64,000 bases of DNA from Flaccisagitta enflata (lineage: Eukaryota > Chaetognatha > Sagittoidea > Aphragmophora). A program made the translations under genes and the position numbers. Each line of letters opens with the position of its first letter. The first letter of the stretch is position 1. The DNA lies in assembly GCA_965153355.1 (NCBI GenBank), contig OZ231128.1, positions 16,058,001 to 16,122,000 on the forward strand, read 5' to 3'. Below, in pieces: positions 34,084 to 46,136 of the stretch. Below the pieces are notes generated by a model. The model had not been told where the DNA came from. It saw only the letters and a program-made list of their open reading frames with translations, and did no database searches.

Positions 34084-34464
34084 CAACTTATGAACGATTT
34101 TTTTCACCAACTCTTTTTTAGTTTCCCTAACTCTCAGTTTTAAAGCACAATTTCATAGAAGCAGTCAGCGTCTGTGGCTAGTGAGTAGATCGCCTGACAT
34201 GAGCGCTTTGATAATGCGCAGGGTGAGAATAGAAATTAATTTCTTGAAACATTGACCTAGGAAAAAGAGTTTGTGATTAATCCTCCTCTGATACATTGAT
34301 AATTTCCATTTTTCCTCTTTGCTTGACTAAAGCATTCCTGACTTTGTTTTCGCTTTGTAACTTGGGTCAGGCAAATGCTCTATAGTTGAAAATTGAAAGA
34401 GAGACCCTCTTAACGCACATTAGTCATGAAAACAGATTTTTAAATATTCGACTATCTTGAGGAA
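34084..34464. other. No supported gene
   Basis: AT-rich, no feature recognised. Confidence 0.4.
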
Positions 34465-34740
34465 ATGCAAGCCTTAAGAGGATGAAGTCCTGTATAACAC
34501 AGGGGAATCTGTCAATTCTTCCGTTGATCTTTGCAGGATATGGATCCCTAAGACAAGCATCTTGATAAAATGGATAATACAGGCCATGAAGACATGGATC
34601 AGGGCCTTGAAGGCTAAGATCAGGGTCTTTGAGGCCAGGATGTTGGTGCTGAAGGTTGAGAGGCGGGATCTGGAGGCCAGGATCTCAGAGGCCAAGATTT
34701 GGGTCACTGAGGCCATCATTTGGGTCTCACATTTCACAGC
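34465..34740 (+). mobile_element. Type F cassette, eroded
   Basis: aagccttaagaggatgaagtcctgtataacacaggggaatctgtc followed by a minisatellite built on gaggccaggatctggg. The far end is not recognisable. Confidence 0.6.
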
Positions 34741-34865
34741 ACAGTGAATGTGCTCAGTTGCCAGCAGCCTCAGTTGCCTCAGCTGCCAACAGAACCCCCA
34801 AACATACTTTAAAATTGCCAGGATTTTACATGGAGGAAGCTTTTAGAAATGTCTAACCCTATGCA

Positions 34866-35484
34866 GATACCGGATCATCAGCCTGAGGTGCCGGATTCTG
34901 TTAAGCTTTTACTCAGAGATGCCACATATTTTGGATTTCATACTGATTGTCTCTTAAAGAGCATAGATTGACGTTTTTTGTATCAAAATTTCATCAAAAT
35001 CGGTCAAGTAGTTTAGATTTTACAAGTCATTGAAGTTAAAACTAACTTTCTCGCAACGGCAGAATAATCAATAAAAATCGAGAAAGAGAGCATTTTCAAA
35101 TTTGTCTCTTTTTTGAACAGTTTGATCTGGGAACATGTCAATGGTCTAGTATGAAAAGAAATTTGATGTAGTTTCATCAATTTGTCAAATCATCTTTAAT
35201 TTAGGACTAACCTTGTGTTTCTGGCTCAAAATATTGCAAAATGAGAGAACGGGGAAAAACACTGTTCCTCCATTTTCCCATCAAGAAACAGAAGTGGCAG
35301 AAAGGATGTTTTTTACTTGAATACATGTAAAATCTAAACTACTTGACTAATTTTGATGAAATTTTGATACAAAAAACATCAATCTATACTCTTTAAGAGA
35401 CAATCAGTGTGAAATCCGTGATATGTGGCATCTTAGAGTAAAAGCTTAACATTATCCGGCATCTCAGGCTGATGACGCGGAATC
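34866..35484. mobile_element. Foldback element with about 150-bp arms
   Basis: Outer arm ggatcatcagcctgaggtgccgg...gttaagcttttactc pairs with gagtaaaagcttaac...ccggcatctcaggctgatgacg. Inner arms include gtatcaaaatttcatcaaaat / attttgatgaaattttgatac. No coding potential. Confidence 0.85.
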
Positions 35485-35539
35485 TAAAGAAATCTATCTA
35501 GCCATTAAAAAATTGTGGAAAAGTAAAAAAACAAGGCCA

Positions 35540-35656
35540 AGTAGGCCAATAGGTGCGACGTGTGGATCGTCGAACGAATGCGTTACCGACCAACCAACAG
35601 ACCGACCGACAGACGGACACAGCCAGTTATAGAGGTGCTTTGTCGCACCTAAAAAT
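35540..35656 (-). mobile_element. Hairpin-ended short element, subfamily B
   Basis: acaaggccaagtaggccaataggtgcgacgtgtgg start, accgaccaaccaacagaccgacc run, hairpin ggtgctttgtcgcacc and taaaaa end. Confidence 0.82.
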
Positions 35657-35857
35657 TGAAAGGGTCAAACGCGCAGTTGAACAAAGTCATTAGACCTAAG
35701 TCGCGTGCGCCGGCACTTTCAAAAAAAGTCAGGCAGACAGACAGACAAACAATTTTTTTCCAAAAAGAAGTCTGAAATAACTGTTAACTCCACAAAGTTT
35801 CTTTTCCACTCTTTAGACATAAAAAGTGATTTAAGAAGCCTTTAAAACAGTTTTGTG

Positions 35858-35958
35858 ACCCACCGACCGACGGTTCAACGGACCGACAGACCAACGGACC
35901 GACGGACTGACAAACCGACCAAAAAGTGGCTTATAGAGTCGCGTAGCACGCGACTAAA
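35858..35958 (-). mobile_element. Subfamily A short element, hairpin half
   Basis: cccaccgaccgacggttcaacgg...ggcttatagagtcgcgtagcacgcgactaaaaa. Confidence 0.78.
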
Positions 35959-36786
35959 AACAGAGAGACAGACAGACAGATTCATATTCAAGGCTGTTAT
36001 CCAGCTATAAACACCCCTCTTGTAAACTGTCAAAACGCGCCTGGTTCTCATGCATAATCGACCAATTTTTGAGGTGCTTAACTCGTGACAAAAAGGCGGA
36101 AGGAAAAAAGAAGCCTGCAAACGAAAAGGTATAATAACAACAAGGTATCAAAAACGCCGCGGAATCGTAAAAGAGAAAAGAAACGCCTGAAATACCGCAG
36201 CGGCAGCGACGGTAGCAGCAGCAACGGCGGCAGCAGGACGCGTAGATCAGCTGCTGCAGAATGACGACAATGCGGTTGGCGTCATTGGAGCGCCCTCATG
36301 TGAGAGGAAGGCAAAGAGGCTGAAGAAGAGATAAGAGAGAGAGCTCTGGATGCCATAACTATCACCGTTTATGTTTTGTCACAACGCATTCAACCAGGTT
36401 TTTCTCTTTCTTTATTCTCTTTCTTTTTCTTTTTTTCCCCCCTTCCACAGATTATCGCGGGTCCATTCTTCCGAAACACCTGACAAATACTCAGTTACCG
36501 GTGTTCAGTGACGCGATAAACAACCCTCCATATGGCATCAACCAACGCCATATTTCCCCACAATGATCTTTATTCATCCACAATCAACCACATATCCCCG
36601 ATTCCCCACATTTACCGTCATTCGCCCACAAAAGGAAAAAAGAAAAAAAGAGAAAGAAAAGAAAAAAGCAGATAGATGAAAATACAGAGTACCATAAGAG
36701 GCTCTCAAAACATCCTTACGACTGTTTGACTTGATACGTGACATCCTCGCGGCTGAAAATTGCCGTAAACTGCTATCTTCAAGGAG
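35959..36786. other. No supported gene
   Basis: A ggcagcgacggtagcagcagcaacgg stretch near 36200 and an aagaggctgaagaag stretch near 36315 are purine- or GC-rich but not open over any useful length. Confidence 0.4.
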
Positions 36787-36885
36787 GCGTAACGGACAGA
36801 CGGACGGACCGACGGACGGACTGACGGACGGATGGACCGACGGACAGACCCTCTTATAGAGATGCGAGGACGCATCTAAAAAAAG
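36787..36885 (-). mobile_element. Hairpin-ended short element, subfamily D
   Basis: acggacagacggacggaccgacgg run, then ctcttatagagatgcgaggacgcatctaaaaaaa with stem gatgcg / cgcatc. Confidence 0.8.
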
Positions 36886-37399
36886 AAAAAAAGCCAAGAC
36901 GCCTGAAGGAGTAATTTGCAAAACCGGGTCCTTAGCTGTTAACTAAATTTTGCAAAACATTCTGCTGTTTACTTGAAATTCTTCTCTAGGCCCCTGGGTT
37001 TCTTTATTTGTTATACCATAAGGGAGGGGGGGGGGGAATTAAGAATGTTGGTAGAGAATACATATTCATCACCGTCTTTGAACGCTTATATATTTAAGAC
37101 TGTATTCAGTGTACACTACGTCTTTTCCAATCCATGTGTTTTCTGCTATTGGTTTCAACATTTAAACGTTCTAGTCATCTGTCCATTGCCCAACAACACT
37201 ATTGTCTTTGAAATAAAAAGACGTTTTCAATGTTACGGAGTTTTAAGTAAGATTGATGCACAAGCAAAATGTTAACGAAAATAGAAAAAGATGATGATTC
37301 ATTTAACGCGTTTCATTCAGAAATCTTCAGAAATGATCTGTACCAGCAAAGAAATGAAATAAAGTGAGCACTTTAAGCAGTAATATTGAAAGACAAATG
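36886..37399. other. No supported gene
   Basis: The 100-codon frame at 36973 is hydrophobic and unsupported. Confidence 0.4.
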
Positions 37400-37570
37400 A
37401 GGTGATTGAGCATGATCAATTGAGCACTTTTATCACGATTGTTTCACGATTAAGCACGATTGTTTCACGATTGAGCACGATTGTGTCACTAATGAGCATG
37501 ATTGTGTCACGATTGTGTCACGATTGAGCACAGTTAAATCACGATGAGGCACGATTAGGCACTTATCACA
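37400..37570. repeat. Degenerate minisatellite (gagcacgattgtttcac)
   Basis: About nine copies of a 16-18 bp unit with gttt/gtgt variants. Confidence 0.85.
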
Positions 37571-37704
37571 GAAAAGATTGTACTTCTGCGCAGAGAGAGG
37601 AGCCAGTGCAACTGTTTCAGTCAGTTTTGACCACTAGCACTTGATCATTTTGTTTTATTGAAAGCGCAGACAAAAGAGACATCAACAGAAATTCGATGCT
37701 CTTT

Positions 37705-37975
37705 TTAAGAGCCCAATTTAGAATCATTTAACGATGGTTTGAATTTTTTAATAAAGAATCCTTCCTGAGACAGGATCATACTGTGGCCCCTGTCACTAGA
37801 CTGTATTTTCAGAAAGGGTGTGAATGTGAACCCTCCTTTACCGCATGTCGCTAAATGTTTGTGAACGCCGAGGGTAAAGTATTTTGGATCACTTATGGCT
37901 CTCCTGTGGTCACCGCACCTGTCCCTGACCGCACGCTCCGTTTGGCCAATGTAATTGTGATGACATGTAGGACAG
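37705..37975 (-). pseudogene. Penelope-like retroelement GIY-YIG endonuclease remnant
   Basis: The frame contains CPTCHHNYIGQTERAVRDRC followed by GDHRRAI and, later, FTFTPFLKIQ and SQEGFFIKKFKPSLN. This is the pattern of the C-terminal GIY-YIG endonuclease of Penelope-like elements: a CxxC before YIG-T, then arginine and H-I, with a late glutamate. The upstream reverse transcriptase is absent. The first 13 residues of the open frame come from a gacaggttaa minisatellite. It is therefore a 5'-truncated fragment, as is common for these retroelements. Confidence 0.75.
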
Positions 37976-38040
37976 GTTAAGACAGGGTAAGACAGGTTAA
38001 GACAGGTTAGCACAGGTTAATGCAGGTTAAGACAGGTGAA
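37965..38040. repeat. 10-bp minisatellite (gacaggttaa)
   Basis: About seven copies next to the Penelope-like fragment. Confidence 0.85.
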
Positions 38041-38086
38041 CACTATTGTCTCTTCATTTGTCCATGTTTTCAGTTGTTTGCATCAC

Positions 38087-38148
38087 AGGTTTGTTTGTTT
38101 GTTTGTTTGTTTGTTTGTTTGTTTGTTTTCCTGTTTGTCTGTTTGTTA
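38087..38148. repeat. (GTTT)n microsatellite
   Basis: About ten tttg units, then ctgtttgtctg. Confidence 0.95.
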
Positions 38149-38264
38149 GTGTAGGTTTGGGAAATAGATATCAATATTAAAATGGGCACCGCAGCTTCCC
38201 TTGCCGGATGAGAGAGGGGGACACTACTATCGTAGACAAAGCCTTTCATAATACTCCGGCTCTG

Positions 38265-38335
38265 ACTGAAGCCTTGCCCCTGCCCACCAGTACGCGACAT
38301 GGGAAACCATGTAACCAACTACCTGGCCTATTTTC
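38265..38335 (+). mobile_element. Subfamily A short element, tail only
   Basis: gccttgcccctgcccaccagtacgcgacatgggaaaccatgtaacc...ctggcc. Confidence 0.6.
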
Positions 38336-38839
38336 TTTTACTTCTGCTTTCTTTTTTCTTTTTTCTGTTTCAGTTATTGCAGAAAACTGCGGATCTCTTA
38401 AACAAGGGTCTACCGACCATCACATAATCATAATTATTCTCAGTGATAGATGTTTTTTTATTTAAGAATAAACCAGAAGCACTAGTTTTCTTTTCACGTT
38501 TTGTGCTCTTCATCCTTTAGGATATTTTCCACAAAAAAATAAAAGCAATTTTTTTTTTGTTCCACGAGGTAACTCTGTATACTTTCATACAGGTTTGTTT
38601 TGTATCATTCTATATTTCATTGCAACCCATTCATATGTTTGCTCTCTCACCCCTGAGTCAAGGGTCCTAACATTCTCCTGTCTACATTAGTGATTTTCTA
38701 TCCGCGTCTTTAGCCGTGGTTCAACATTGCATCTCAACCTGTTATGTTTACGCCTTCACTCACAATTCCTTCACCTCTTTCTTCTCACCCACCTTAACGC
38801 CTTTCTACCATTCGCTCTCACGTCACGTCCATTCAACAT

Positions 38840-38876
<37 letters not shown>

Positions 38877-39044
38877 TCAGTAACACACCTCCATTATTTC
38901 TATTATCTTTTCTCCTGTCTTGAATTATCTCCCCATTTCACTCCCACTCGCCCCATTTCACCCATTACGTAGTCCAGTGCACCTCAGTGATTTCAAAACT
39001 GTAGCATTGACTTGTGACTTAAATTTTTCTAACCTTCTCCTTTT
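38336..39044. other. No supported gene; (CT)n at 38842-38874
   Basis: Only a short CT microsatellite is recognised. Confidence 0.5.
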
Positions 39045-39245
39045 TTTGGCAACTCTATGAGAGTCTTTGTCCGTCTGTTGTTCGGGAAGTCCGTCGGTCA
39101 CGCTCGAGTTGAAAGTCCATAAACGCGCATTTATGATGCCGTTAATGTGATTGTCTGTGTGGGGGGGGGGAGGGGAGGTGTGGACGGAGGTTGTTCGCCC
39201 CTACCCATCCGTCCGCAACGATACTGCGGCTCCGCGTCACTTCTT
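39045..39245 (+). mobile_element. Hairpin-ended short element, subfamily C
   Basis: ttggcaactctatgagagtctttgtccgtctgttg, a ggtcacgctcgagttgaaagtcc middle, and cctacccatccgtccgcaacgatactgcggctccgcgtcac at the end. Confidence 0.72.
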
Positions 39246-39589
39246 CAGTTTTACACTTACACAAATGCACAAGCACTGAGGTTTATTAGAGTGATTGTCA
39301 TTCTGACTGTCCATCCGTTTCTGTGTTTATGCCCTATTCATCTTTCATCAGGTGGTGCAACGGCTGAAGTGACCCGCAGAGTGATGTAAATATTTTCCTC
39401 TTTTACTGAAGGACACTTCGCGCTTGGTTCTTGTTTTAACGCAAGGAATACCGTGTACTTAACACATGTTGTATGATTTTTAAGAACTAGTATTCAATAT
39501 CATTTATTGAACTCTCTTTTTTTATTCTTTATCTTTTTTATTTATTGAACTTTTTTTCGTGAAGACATCTAATAGACCTCCCTTTACCG

Positions 39590-40397
39590 CATTTTCAGCT
39601 GTGTGCTACAGTACCTTCCGAGCAAACCCGGCTAAAACTGGAGGATTTATTTTTGTTACTTTAATTCTATTTCTCAAACTTATTTTTTTGTATCTAACTT
39701 AATTAAAAGATACTTAATTCCTTGAACATATTTAGCTGTCAAAAAAAAATAACTCGTGAAATCAAAGTGCATGAAGACATCAATATGGAGTGTTCTAACC
39801 CAGACAATTGGATTCAGCAGAAAATTTTACCTATCCTAGACTACAAGAACAGCTCAGTCAGACAATTATTTCAGATTTTATGGCCATTTAAAGTTATCAA
39901 GGACAATTGTCCTAAATTATTTTGAGACATTTTCCTTAAAAACTTTCAATGGCTATAAGATCTTTAAAAATATTCTCTGACTGAGCTGTTCTTGTAGTCT
40001 AGGAGAGGTAAAATTTTCTGCAGAATCCAATGATTTGGGTTAGAACGCTCCATATTGATGTCTTCATGCACTTTGATTTCACAAGTTATTTTTTTTTTTG
40101 ACAGCCAAATATGTGCAAGGAATTAAGTATCTTTTAATTAAGTAAGATACAAAAAATGAAGTTAAGGAAATGAGATTAAAGTAACAAAAATTAAACCTCC
40201 AGTTTTAGCCGGGTTTGCTTGGAAGGTAGTGTACGCGACTCCACACCCTGCTTTGTCCATCCATCCATCCATCAGTCGGTTGGTTGGTTTTTCTTCATTC
40301 TTTGACCTCACTGTTCCTGCCCAGATTATCTTGTGACCTCAAATACAGCCCCTGCCCAACCGTACGAGACTGGGGTAGTCAGCATCCGGCCTTGTTT
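39590..40397 (+). mobile_element. Subfamily A short element interrupted in its hairpin loop
   Basis: ttttcagctgtgtgc before the foldback and cgcgactccacaccctgctttgtcc after it are the two sides of an A-type hairpin (intact form gtcgcgtgctacgcgac, inverse of the end at 15885). Joined at TA they restore the hairpin. The rest continues to gcccaaccgtacgagact...agcatccggccttgttt. Confidence 0.78.
39609..40231. mobile_element. TA-flanked foldback element, 623 bp
   Basis: Arms of about 270 bp: cagtaccttccgagcaaacc pairs with ggtttgcttggaaggtagtg, and the pairing continues through ttaattccttgaacatattt, gtgcatgaagacatcaatatgg and ctagactacaagaacagctc. Flanked by TA (39607-39608, 40232-40233). One arm of a related copy lies at 25757. 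Confidence 0.9.
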
Positions 40398-40530
40398 AGG
40401 TGAGCCACGCCTAAGCAATTCTACAACTGGTCATGTACGTCTGTTGGCCATTTGGTTGACTGGTCGCTTGATCGGTCGGTCACATAAACACCAGGCGCAC
40501 TCATTGGCCTACTTGACCTTGTTGTTTCTT
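40395..40530 (+). mobile_element. Subfamily B short element, eroded
   Basis: ttgtttaggtgagccacgcctaagcaattc at the hairpin side, gatcggtcggtcac run, and ggcgcactcattggcctacttgaccttgtt at the tail. Confidence 0.6.
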
Positions 40531-40699
40531 TTTGAGATTTTGTTTGTTCGGCTGGCTCAATCTGTTACTCTCTTTGCTGTTCCTTAGCTCACGGTTGAAG
40601 GAAAGTCAGTCACCCAAAAAATTTGTTTGTTTTTTTTACGTGCTACAAAGGATACAATATTTTTTCTAACGCGCGTCAAAAACACATTCTGGCGCTCAA

Positions 40700-41025
40700 A
40701 TCGGGCCTGTTTGCCTGTTTGCCGGTTTGCCTGTTTGCCTGTTGCCTATATGCCTGTTTGCCTGTTTGCCTGGTTGCCTGGCTATTGCCTGAAACCCAGA
40801 TGACTAATAGGGGGCAATGTTCATGCCGCTTCTTCGGCTTCCGCTTCCTCCGCTTGTGCTTCCTCCGCATGCGCTTCCTCCGCATGCGCTTCCTCCGCTT
40901 CCACTTCCTCCCCTTCCACTTCCTCCGCTTCCTCCATTCCGCTTTCTCCACTCCCGCTTCCTCCATTCCGCCTCCTCCGCCTTCGCTCCCTCCGCTCCCT
41001 CCGTTTCCTTCACTTCCACTCCCAT
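40700..41025. repeat. Two minisatellites: tgcctgtt and cttcctccgc
   Basis: 40700-40795 is (tgcctgtt)n. 40830-41020 is a 9-12 bp unit, cttcctccgcttcc, with catgcg variants. The long Arg/Lys and Pro/Leu frames here are artefacts. Confidence 0.85.
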
Positions 41026-41152
41026 AAGAATTTCAATCACTATTGGTGACTATCAACTTCTCCACATACCTTTAATAGCTCTTAGCAGGGCTCGGGAACA
41101 GTTGACCATGTGTAATCCATGGATAGCTAGTTTCTTCCAACTCCAATCTTTT
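41026..41152. other. Cassette tail debris
   Basis: agcagggctcgggaacagttgaccatgtg at 41081 resembles the closing module of cassettes. Confidence 0.35.
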
Positions 41153-41400
41153 TAGTCACGGACGAGCGATTCTATTCGAGGCTTTGTCCATCCATCCGTC
41201 TGTTTATCCGTCCGTTCGTCTTTCCGTCCATCCATCCATAAGTTTGTCCATTCCTCTGCTCATCTATCAGTCTATCCGTCCGTCTGTCTGTCCGTTGGTC
41301 CGTCTATAGGTCACGCTCGAAAGTGTCAAAACACGCATTTTGAATGATTTGGGTATGTAAGTCTGGAGGAAATGGGGGGATTGTGTGCCCCTGCCCATCT
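41153..41400 (+). mobile_element. Hairpin-ended short element, subfamily C, long variant
   Basis: ttttagtcacggacgagcgattctattcgaggctttgtcc followed by about 120 bp of gtccatccgtc units, acgctcgaaagtgtcaaaacacgc, and gtgcccctgcccatctgtccg. The usual hairpin stem is eroded. Confidence 0.65.
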
Positions 41401-41537
41401 GTCCGTTGCTTGATAAAGGAATCCTCCATCTTTCTTGCGACTTTTCTCTTCTTACTCCCCCCTCTTGTTCATCCTTCTAATCTTCCTTCAACGTCCTGCC
41501 ATTTTCTTTCACTGATTTTCTTTTCTTTTCATTCCCT

Positions 41538-41775
41538 CTTTTAGGTGCGCAATAGCACCTCTATAAAAGACTCTGTCTGTTGGTTGTTTGTTTGGTTGGT
41601 TGGTTGGTCTGTTGGTCGGTCACGCTCGAGTTGAAAATCTCAAAAAGAAGCAAAAATCACTGGAAATGATTCAGAAATATGTTGTTAATACGCCATAGCA
41701 CCTCTATACATGTCTATAAGAGGCTCAGTCCGTCTGTCCATCTGTTGGTCACGCTCGAATGAATAATCGCTAAAA
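41538..41775 (+). mobile_element. Two truncated hairpin-ended short elements
   Basis: 41543: ttttaggtgcgcaatagcacctctataaaagactctgtctg with stem ggtgc / gcacc, then (ggttg)n. 41693: gccatagcacctctatacatgtctataagaggctcagtccg. Both carry the ggtcacgctcgagttgaa middle. Confidence 0.65.
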
Positions 41776-41859
41776 ATGTTTGAAATCAATTGAAAACTCC
41801 TTTCGTTCATCATTGATGAAACTCGTCATTTCATTCACCTAAATAATCAGCTACGTTTA

Positions 41860-42105
41860 GGTCTGATAGAGCTGGGGATAGGTCGTATAGGTCTTGGGAT
41901 AGGTCTGATACAGCTGGAGATAGGTCTGATAGAGCTGGTGATAGGTCGGATAGAGCTCGGGATAGGTCTGATAGAGCTCGGGATAGGTCTGATAGAGCTC
42001 GGGATAGGCCTGATAGAGCTCGGGGTAGGTCTGATGGAACTAGGGGTAGGTCTGATAGAGCTAGGGATAGGTCTGATGGAGCTAGGGATAGGTCTAAGAA
42101 TTAAT
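41860..42105. repeat. 21-bp minisatellite (gataggtctgatagagctcg)
   Basis: About 12 copies. Open in several frames (IELGIGL and SIRPIPS repeats), which are artefacts. Confidence 0.92.
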
Positions 42106-42517
42106 AACGCCCGGTGCACCGTCTTGGCCCGTGTATCCCGCCTTGTTTCTTCAATATTTGCCTACCCTCTCTCCCGCTCTCCTCTTTATTTTCCTCGTCA
42201 TATACCGCGCGCGCAAGCGATAAGAAAGACGATTTTTTTTTTCAATTTATGATGAGAAAACTAAGATGAATGTCAAAACAAATATGCTATATGCTACAAT
42301 TGAAAGAAAGAAATTTTGTTGGTAAAATCTTCTAATCTATGATTATTTTCTTCTTCAAAGTGGGGATAGGAACGAAAATTGAACAAGGCATTTGCCTAAC
42401 CGTCAGACCCAACAACCAACAAATTATTATACAGCCTCAAAGAAGTTTTAGTTAACTTAAAAAGTGCGTCTTTTTCCTAATTCGCGTGGTACCTGATTCT
42501 CCTCTTTACCTATTTCG
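42106..42517. other. No supported gene
   Basis: AT-rich, nothing recognised. Confidence 0.4.
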
Positions 42518-42945
42518 GCAGCGGCCCCGAAGGGGTTAATGACCTATCATTTCACTCATATGGGGTATTTTCTCCTCCTCCGCCTTCTCTTTCTCTCTCC
42601 CACCCTGGTTTCCAGGAGGTGGAATTCTGCCAAATTCTGCTATATTTTGCTGTATTCTGCCAAAATTTGCTGAATTCTGCCAAATGCTCTCAAAGTCTGC
42701 CAATATCAGCCAATTTCTGCCAAATTCTGCAGACTTCTGCCAAATTCCGCCATTCCCCCCCCCCCCCATTCCCGGCTTTCAGGAGGAGGGGAAGGAGGAG
42801 AAAATTCATCATTTGTGTGAATGCATGGGTCATCGACCCCTTCAGGGCCGCTGCCCTGCACCTTCCAAATTCCTAATCCCGAACTTCTCCCGCTGGACAC
42901 TGGTACTGCTGACCATCTGATGCTTTTGCGACTATTTCTACCTCT
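42518..42945 (+). mobile_element. Cassette repeat, type E, 10-bp core
   Basis: Starts gcagcggccccgaaggggttaatgacctatcatttcactcatatgggg, core ccaaattctg, then the inverse end ggtcatcgaccccttcagggccgctgccctgc and ggtactgctgaccatctgatgcttttgcgactatt. Confidence 0.87.
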
Positions 42946-43900
42946 CTCTCCTCCCTTACTCTGCCCCCTTTCTGCTGCCTTGTGTCATATTTCCTCCTTT
43001 TCCCTTCCTCCCCCCCCTCGCTGCCTGCTGCCTTGTGTTATTTTTCCTCCCTCGCTGCCTGCTGCCATGTGTTACATTTCCTCCTTCTCCCTTCCTCCCC
43101 CCCCCTCGCTGCCTGCTGCCTTGTGTTATATTTGCTCCTTCTACCTTTCTCCCCCCTCGCTGCCTGCTGCCTTGTGTTATATACTCCTCCTTCTTCCTTC
43201 CTCCCCCCTCGCTGTCTGCTGCCTTGTGTTATATTTCTCCCTTCTCCCTTCCCCCCCTCGCTGCCTGCTGCCTTGTGTTATATTTCCTCCTTCTCCCTTC
43301 CTTCCTCGCTGCCTGCTGCCTGCTCTGCTGCCTTGTGTTATTTCTCCCCCCTCGCTGCCTGCTGCATGTGTTACATTTCCTCCTTCTCCCTTCCTCCCCA
43401 CCCCTTGCTGCCTGCTGCCTTGTGTTATATTTTCCCTCTCTCCTCGCCTGCTGTCTTGTGTTATATTTCCTCCTTCTCCCTTCCTCCCCCCTCGCTGCCT
43501 GCTGTCTTGTGTTATATTTCCTCCTTCTCCCTTCCTCCCCCCTCGCTGCCTGCTGTCTTGTGTTATATTTCCTCCTTCTCCCTTCCTCCCCCCCCCCCCT
43601 TCGCTGCCTGCTGCCTTGTGTTATATTTCCACCTTCTCCCTTCCTCCCCCCCTCGCTGCTTGCTGCCTCGTGTTATATTTTCCCTCTCTCTCCCCCCCCC
43701 CCTTCCTGCTGCCTTGTGTTATATTTCCTCCACCCTTCCTTCCCCCCTCGCTGCCCGCTGCCTCGTGTTATATTTTCCCTCTATCTCCCCCCTTCGCTGC
43801 CTGCTGCCTTGTGTTATATTTCCTCCTTCTCCCTTCCTCCTTCTCCCTTCCTTCCCCCCCCCCCCTCGCTGCCTGCTGCCTCGTGTTATATTTTCCCTCT
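42946..43900. repeat. About 50-bp minisatellite array, about 18 copies
   Basis: Unit: ctcgctgcctgctgccttgtg plus ttatatttcctccttctcccttcctcccc, with C-run length variation. It starts just after a cassette tail. Three overlapping plus-strand frames of 320-370 codons (poly Leu/Pro/Cys) come from the array; the unit length lets all phases stay open. Confidence 0.93.
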
Positions 43901-44214
43901 TGCGCGCGGTTGCTTTGGTGAGACGCAAACGATTGAATTGAAAAACTGTTCCATTTGTCACAAGGAAATCGCAACCGTGCAAATTGTGAAAATGTGTTAT
44001 TGAATGTTTCCTCCCATATTTTTTTTCCTGAGATAAGGGAAAAGTAATAGTCCGTTTATCTTTCACCATGCTTTACTCCTTCCTCTCTTTGCCTTTTCTA
44101 AGCGGTATCGCGCTTTTACCGTCCTTTTTTTGCGCTCTCGAAATGTTTGAGCGTCTGTCTGTGCGTGTGTATGTGTATCTTTGTGTCTACCTGTCTGTCT
44201 CCTGTCTGAATGTC
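43901..44214. other. No supported gene
   Basis: Short unique stretch and gtctgtctg-type DNA. Confidence 0.4.
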
Positions 44215-44216
44215 TA

Positions 44217-44818
44217 CAGTGGGGTTCGTGGAATAACAGCCTAAACTGGAGGAAGGTATTTAAGTGTCTTAATTATATTTGACAAACTTGATATTTGAAA
44301 TATAAGTTGTTCATTTCATGCTTTTGTCCCTGAGTTTTTCAGTTGCTATGGAAACCAAAATTATTTTTTAACACATTTATAACCAATAAAATATCAATAT
44401 TCTGAGAAATATTGTCAGGGAACATTGCTCAAAATTAAATTTGCTACAACTTTCCCACAGTATGTTCTGTAAGAATATTTCTCCTTTGGCCGTTGCTAGG
44501 GGGCATCACACCTAGCAACCGCTAAATGATGCTCCCTAGCAACGGCTAAACGAGCAATATTCTTACAGGACATACTATGGGAAAGTTGTAGCAAATTTAA
44601 TTTTGAGCAATGTTCCCTGAAAATATTTGTCAAAATATCAATATTCTAATTGTTATAAATGTTCAAAAAAATAATTTTGGTTTCCATAGCAACAGAAAAA
44701 CTCAGGGACAAAAGCATCAAGTGAACAACTTATATTCCAAATATCAAGTTTGTCAAATGAAATTAAGACACTTAAATACCTTCCTCCAGTTTGGGCTGTT
44801 ATTCCACGAACCCCACTG
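44217..44818. mobile_element. TA-flanked foldback element, 602 bp
   Basis: Near-perfect arms over almost the whole length: cagtggggttcgtggaataa pairs with ttattccacgaaccccactg, and inner arms include ctacaactttcccacagtatg and gccgttgctaggggg / ctccctagcaacggc. TA at 44215-44216 and 44819-44820. Looks recent, as the arms are highly similar. Confidence 0.93.
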
Positions 44819-44839
44819 TATCTGGCTAACTGTTCGCTT

Positions 44840-45578
<739 letters not shown>

Positions 45579-45607
45579 TGTATGTGCGCGGTCTGTCCGT
45601 TACCCTT

Positions 45608-46015
45608 TTTTGGCAGCGGCCCCGAAGGGACAAATGACCTATGTTTCTCCTCCTTCTTCTCCAACTTCGCCTTCTCCACCCCCCCCACCCCTGGCTAAGA
45701 AGCCCAAATTCTAGCCTTGAGGCTCAAATCTCAACCTCCAGGCTCTAACCCCAACCACAAGGCTCCAATCCAAGCCTCGAGACCCCAATCCAAACCCAAA
45801 GCTCCAATCCCAGCCTCATGGCTCATATCCCGACCTCAAAACTCACATCCCAGCCTTGAGTCTTACATTTCAGCCTCAACGCTCAAATGCTAGCCCAGCA
45901 TAGGTCATCGGCTCCTTCAGGGCCGCTGCCCTTCTCATCTCCACATCAAACATTCACTAACTTAGGAGCAATGGGTACCGCTGACCATCTGACGCTATCG
46001 CGACTATTTACTGTG
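45608..46015 (+). mobile_element. Cassette repeat, type E
   Basis: ttttggcagcggccccgaagggacaaatgacctatg start, core of ggctccaatcccagcctc units, taggtcatcggctccttcagggccgctgccc and gggtaccgctgaccatctgacgctatcgcgactattt end. Confidence 0.87.
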
Positions 46016-46136
46016 GGTGTTTTAGCTAGTTCTATACCAAAGGTTTTTTGAACAGTTGGGCAGGGGCAGTGCTACAAAACTACAGTACACCATTATATCA
46101 CCTTTTACTCCTTACATTAAACTTCTAAAAGAGAAC
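46016..46136. other. Spacer between cassettes
   Basis: Includes gttgggcaggggcagtgctac, an A-type fragment. Confidence 0.4.

Noticed and set aside
42821-44003. Three overlapping frames of 319-366 codons
   Set aside because: Produced by a 50-bp pyrimidine-rich minisatellite lacking stops in all phases; composition is Leu/Pro/Cys only, with no domain.
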